Part shown: positions 7,119 to 8,283 of the stretch, piece by piece | Numbering within the stretch: position 1 is the stretch's first letter | Layout: the number at the start of each line of letters is the position of its first letter | Assembly: GCA_947072805.1 (NCBI GenBank) | Contig: CAMTJK010000146.1 | Span: forward strand, 1-8,283 | DNA: 8,283 nucleotides | Direction: 5' to 3' | Origin: an uncultured Prevotella sp. | Lineage (GTDB): Bacteria; Bacteroidota; Bacteroidia; Bacteroidales; Bacteroidaceae | Position numbers and translations under genes: made by a program | The notes under the pieces: model-generated | Told to the model about the DNA's origin: nothing | Databases searched by the model: none | The model's input: only the letters and a program-made list of their open reading frames with translations

Positions 7119-7136
7119 TCATCATTGCTATGATGA
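7119..7136 (-). terminator. Weak hairpin downstream of the barrel protein gene
   Basis: On the minus strand TCATCAT and ATGATGA form a 7-bp stem with a four-base loop (AGCA), 25 bases after the stop codon of the barrel gene. The nearest T-run (GTTTTG) follows about eight bases later, so this is a poor intrinsic terminator at best. It is the only plausible 3'-end structure found for that gene before the oppositely oriented terminator. Confidence 0.25.
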
Positions 7137-7160
7137 TAACAACTTAGACCTGAGTTAAAA

Positions 7161-7991
7161 TTAGAATGACCAACCCAAACGGATAGTAGGCTCAATATAG
7201 ATCTTCAGAGAAGTGTCGCTGTCATTGTTTGCCCACTTGGTTGTCTTAACATGATCTTTTGCAGCTGTCTCGGGATCATTGTCCGTAACAGTCACTTCAG
7301 GATCAGAGTAAGAAGTGGTCTTGAACTTCAGACCAAGCTCTGTACCAACATAAAGACCCTTGTAGAGATAGAAATCCAAGCCGGTGAACACGCCTGCACG
7401 AATCTGTGTGTAACCGAAATTAGACATTGTGTTGGTTGTCATGTCATAAACTGCACCAGAAACCTCTGTCTCCTTTGTGAAGAAAGAATATGTGTTTGCG
7501 TTTTCTTCATCAAACTTGCTGGGATCGTAAGAATAGTAGCCTTCTACACCCTTCTGCTTTGTCCAACCGAACTCGAGACCTAATTCTGCACCGGCATAGA
7601 TGTCAAGACGACCATCCTTAAGCAGGTGACGCTCGTAACCGAGGTCTATTGAGAAGCTACCGCTCTTTACTCTGTTCTCATTATTGTCCTTAGTGTAATT
7701 GTAGCAATCCTTATCAAACCGAGAAGCATCGCTAGCAGGTTCCTCTAAAAGATCCACCGTGTTTTTGTTGTTGAGGTTGAGTCCAAGCTTCAATCTAACA
7801 GCGTCTACATCTGTCAGGAAGTAACGGAACTTCAAAGCGTCGAGTTTAAACTGCTCACCATTCTGATCGAACGGATTAAACTGTACTTCAGTGCTCAACG
7901 TTCCTGCAGAAGGCAGATCCACATTCTGTGCCAGGGCATTGCCGGAGCACAAGGTAGCAAAGGCAGCTACCAACATTGCAATTTTCTTCAT
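7161..7991 (-). CDS. Small outer-membrane beta-barrel protein, function unknown
   Basis: The 276-residue product starts with a clear signal peptide (MKKIAMLVAAFATLCSG, cleavage likely at ALA|QN, residues 21/22). The mature part is made of alternating amphipathic strands such as FKLDALKFRYFL, AVRLKLGLNL, GSFSIDLGYERHL, LDIYAGAELGLEFGW, IRAGVFTGLDFYLY, LYVGTELGLKFKT and SLKIYIEPTIRLGWSF. Polar loops rich in Asn, Asp, Thr and Tyr separate them. The last residue is Phe, the usual C-terminal signal for outer-membrane barrel insertion. The size suggests roughly eight to ten strands. I cannot assign a substrate or named family. Sampled rows of this gene are near 40% G+C, against 60-65% in the receptor, and it uses more A/T-ending codons; high expression or a different origin could explain this. 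The start is supported by a good promoter and an AT-rich, A-rich stretch before the ATG. Confidence 0.82.
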   Translation of the reverse strand: MKKIAMLVAAFATLCSGNALAQNVDLPSAGTLSTEVQFNPFDQNGEQFKLDALKFRYFLTDVDAVRLKLGLNLNNKNTVDLLEEPASDASRFDKDCYNYTKDNNENRVKSGSFSIDLGYERHLLKDGRLDIYAGAELGLEFGWTKQKGVEGYYSYDPSKFDEENANTYSFFTKETEVSGAVYDMTTNTMSNFGYTQIRAGVFTGLDFYLYKGLYVGTELGLKFKTTSYSDPEVTVTDNDPETAAKDHVKTTKWANNDSDTSLKIYIEPTIRLGWSF

Positions 7992-8020
7992 TTAATTTTT
8001 TCTTTTGATTAATAATTATA

Positions 8021-8039
8021 AAAAGGTGCTATACCTTTT
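8021..8039 (-). promoter_or_regulatory. 5'-leader hairpin of the barrel protein gene
   Basis: On the minus strand AAAAGGT and ACCTTTT form a perfect 7-bp stem with a five-base loop (ATAGC), followed by one more T and an AT-rich run. If transcription starts near 8047, the stem begins within about ten bases of the 5' end of a leader of about 55 bases. It resembles a weak terminator or a 5' stabilising hairpin of an abundant outer-membrane protein message. The fold is visible; the role is inferred. Confidence 0.4.
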
Positions 8040-8052
8040 ACTTTATTTTTTG

Positions 8053-8080
8053 CAAAAGTATGCAATAAATGTTATTTCAA
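8053..8080 (-). promoter_or_regulatory. Promoter of the barrel protein gene
   Basis: Read on the minus strand, TACTTTTG (8060-8053) fits the Bacteroidota -7 consensus TAnnTTTG exactly. A TTG lies upstream (8080-8078) with a 17-base spacer, close to the spacing usual for the -33 element. The -7 box ends about 60 bases before the ATG at 7991, which allows a leader of about 55 bases. Confidence 0.65.
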
Positions 8081-8283
8081 CCTAAAATTTCGCATTAAAA
8101 AAATATTAATTCACATTATATCATGACGTATTTCTCCTTTATTTTGGCTTAAACGACATAGCATTCCAATTATTTCGTACAGTAAACCAACCATAACGCC
8201 CCATGGAGAAGCGTGCAAAACAATACGCATAACATTTATTTACTTTTATGAAAAATCTTGACTTTAACGTGTGTTAATCGGCA
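8081..8283. other. AT-rich upstream region at the right edge
   Basis: Apart from the doubtful small frame on the minus strand, this stretch shows no gene. A plus-strand ATG at 8248 opens only nine codons before a TAA. A small dyad, TTAAC (8264-8268) / GTTAA (8273-8277) around GTGT, lies near the edge and may belong to the control region of a gene beyond the window. Confidence 0.55.
8111..8230 (-). CDS. Possible small protein of 39 residues (doubtful)
   Basis: On the minus strand an ATG at 8230 opens a 39-codon frame ending with TGA at 8111-8113. The product begins MRIVLHASPWGVMVGLLYEI; it has a moderately hydrophobic stretch (residues about 9-27) and a charged tail (NKGEIRHD). A stop lies four codons before the ATG. 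The sequence before the ATG is AT-rich, which is compatible with translation in this phylum, but no TAnnTTTG box is visible and frames of this length arise by chance. It points toward the barrel gene, whose own promoter begins after this frame. I recognise no family. Confidence 0.18.
   Translation of the reverse strand: MRIVLHASPWGVMVGLLYEIIGMLCRLSQNKGEIRHDIM

Larger units (their letters stand above)
6962..7160. other. Convergent intergenic region
   Basis: This 199-base gap separates the 3' ends of the isomerase (+) and the barrel protein (-). It holds the plus-strand terminator at 7042-7074 and a weaker dyad at 7119-7136. There is also a short dyad CGATA-T-TATCG at 6988-6998, framed by GCGG and CCGC. 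No ORF worth reporting is present. Confidence 0.7.

Noticed and set aside
7251..7583. Plus-strand frame of 110 codons opposite the barrel gene
   Set aside because: It is antisense to a protein with a signal peptide, barrel strands and its own promoter; the plus-strand product has no supporting feature.

Overview
The window looks like chromosomal DNA of a member of the Bacteroidota, most likely order Bacteroidales and possibly the Prevotella group. The support is an Oar-type TonB-dependent receptor with an N-terminal carboxypeptidase-like regulatory domain, a Bacteroidota-style secreted cyclophilin, a small outer-membrane barrel protein ending in Phe, promoter elements of the TAnnTTTG (-7) type, weak or absent Shine-Dalgarno sequences, and heavy use of the Ile codon ATA in otherwise GC-rich genes. 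The genus is inference; there is no rRNA or marker gene to test it.

Layout, left to right. Positions 1-236 are a leader region with two consecutive dyads and no convincing gene. Positions 237-3533 (+) encode a TonB-dependent outer-membrane receptor. After a 69-base gap holding a strong hairpin, 3603-5945 (+) encodes a membrane sensor histidine kinase whose periplasmic domain resembles an ABC-transporter substrate-binding protein. It ends at an eight-G run. Positions 5946-6172 hold a GC-rich stem-loop segment that looks like an interspersed intergenic repeat, then a promoter flanked by an 11-bp inverted repeat. Positions 6173-6961 (+) encode an exported cyclophilin-type peptidyl-prolyl isomerase, followed by a good intrinsic terminator (7042-7074). 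Positions 7161-7991 (-) encode a small outer-membrane beta-barrel protein, convergent with the isomerase and with its own well-formed promoter (8053-8080). Positions 8081-8283 are AT-rich with at most a 39-codon ORF on the minus strand.

How the genes may work together: the receptor and the kinase are probably co-transcribed, which suggests that uptake of a ligand across the outer membrane is coupled to sensing of a small periplasmic molecule. There is no SusD partner, no polysaccharide-degrading enzyme and no response regulator here, so this is not a classical polysaccharide utilisation locus. The isomerase and the barrel protein appear to be separate transcription units of the cell envelope (periplasmic folding and an outer-membrane protein).

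I found no mobile element, CRISPR array, tRNA or rRNA. The points most worth a second look are the receptor-kinase pair with its unusual sensor domain, the G-run that decides the kinase C-terminus, the candidate interspersed repeat behind the kinase, and the paired AACGTTAT sites around the isomerase promoter.
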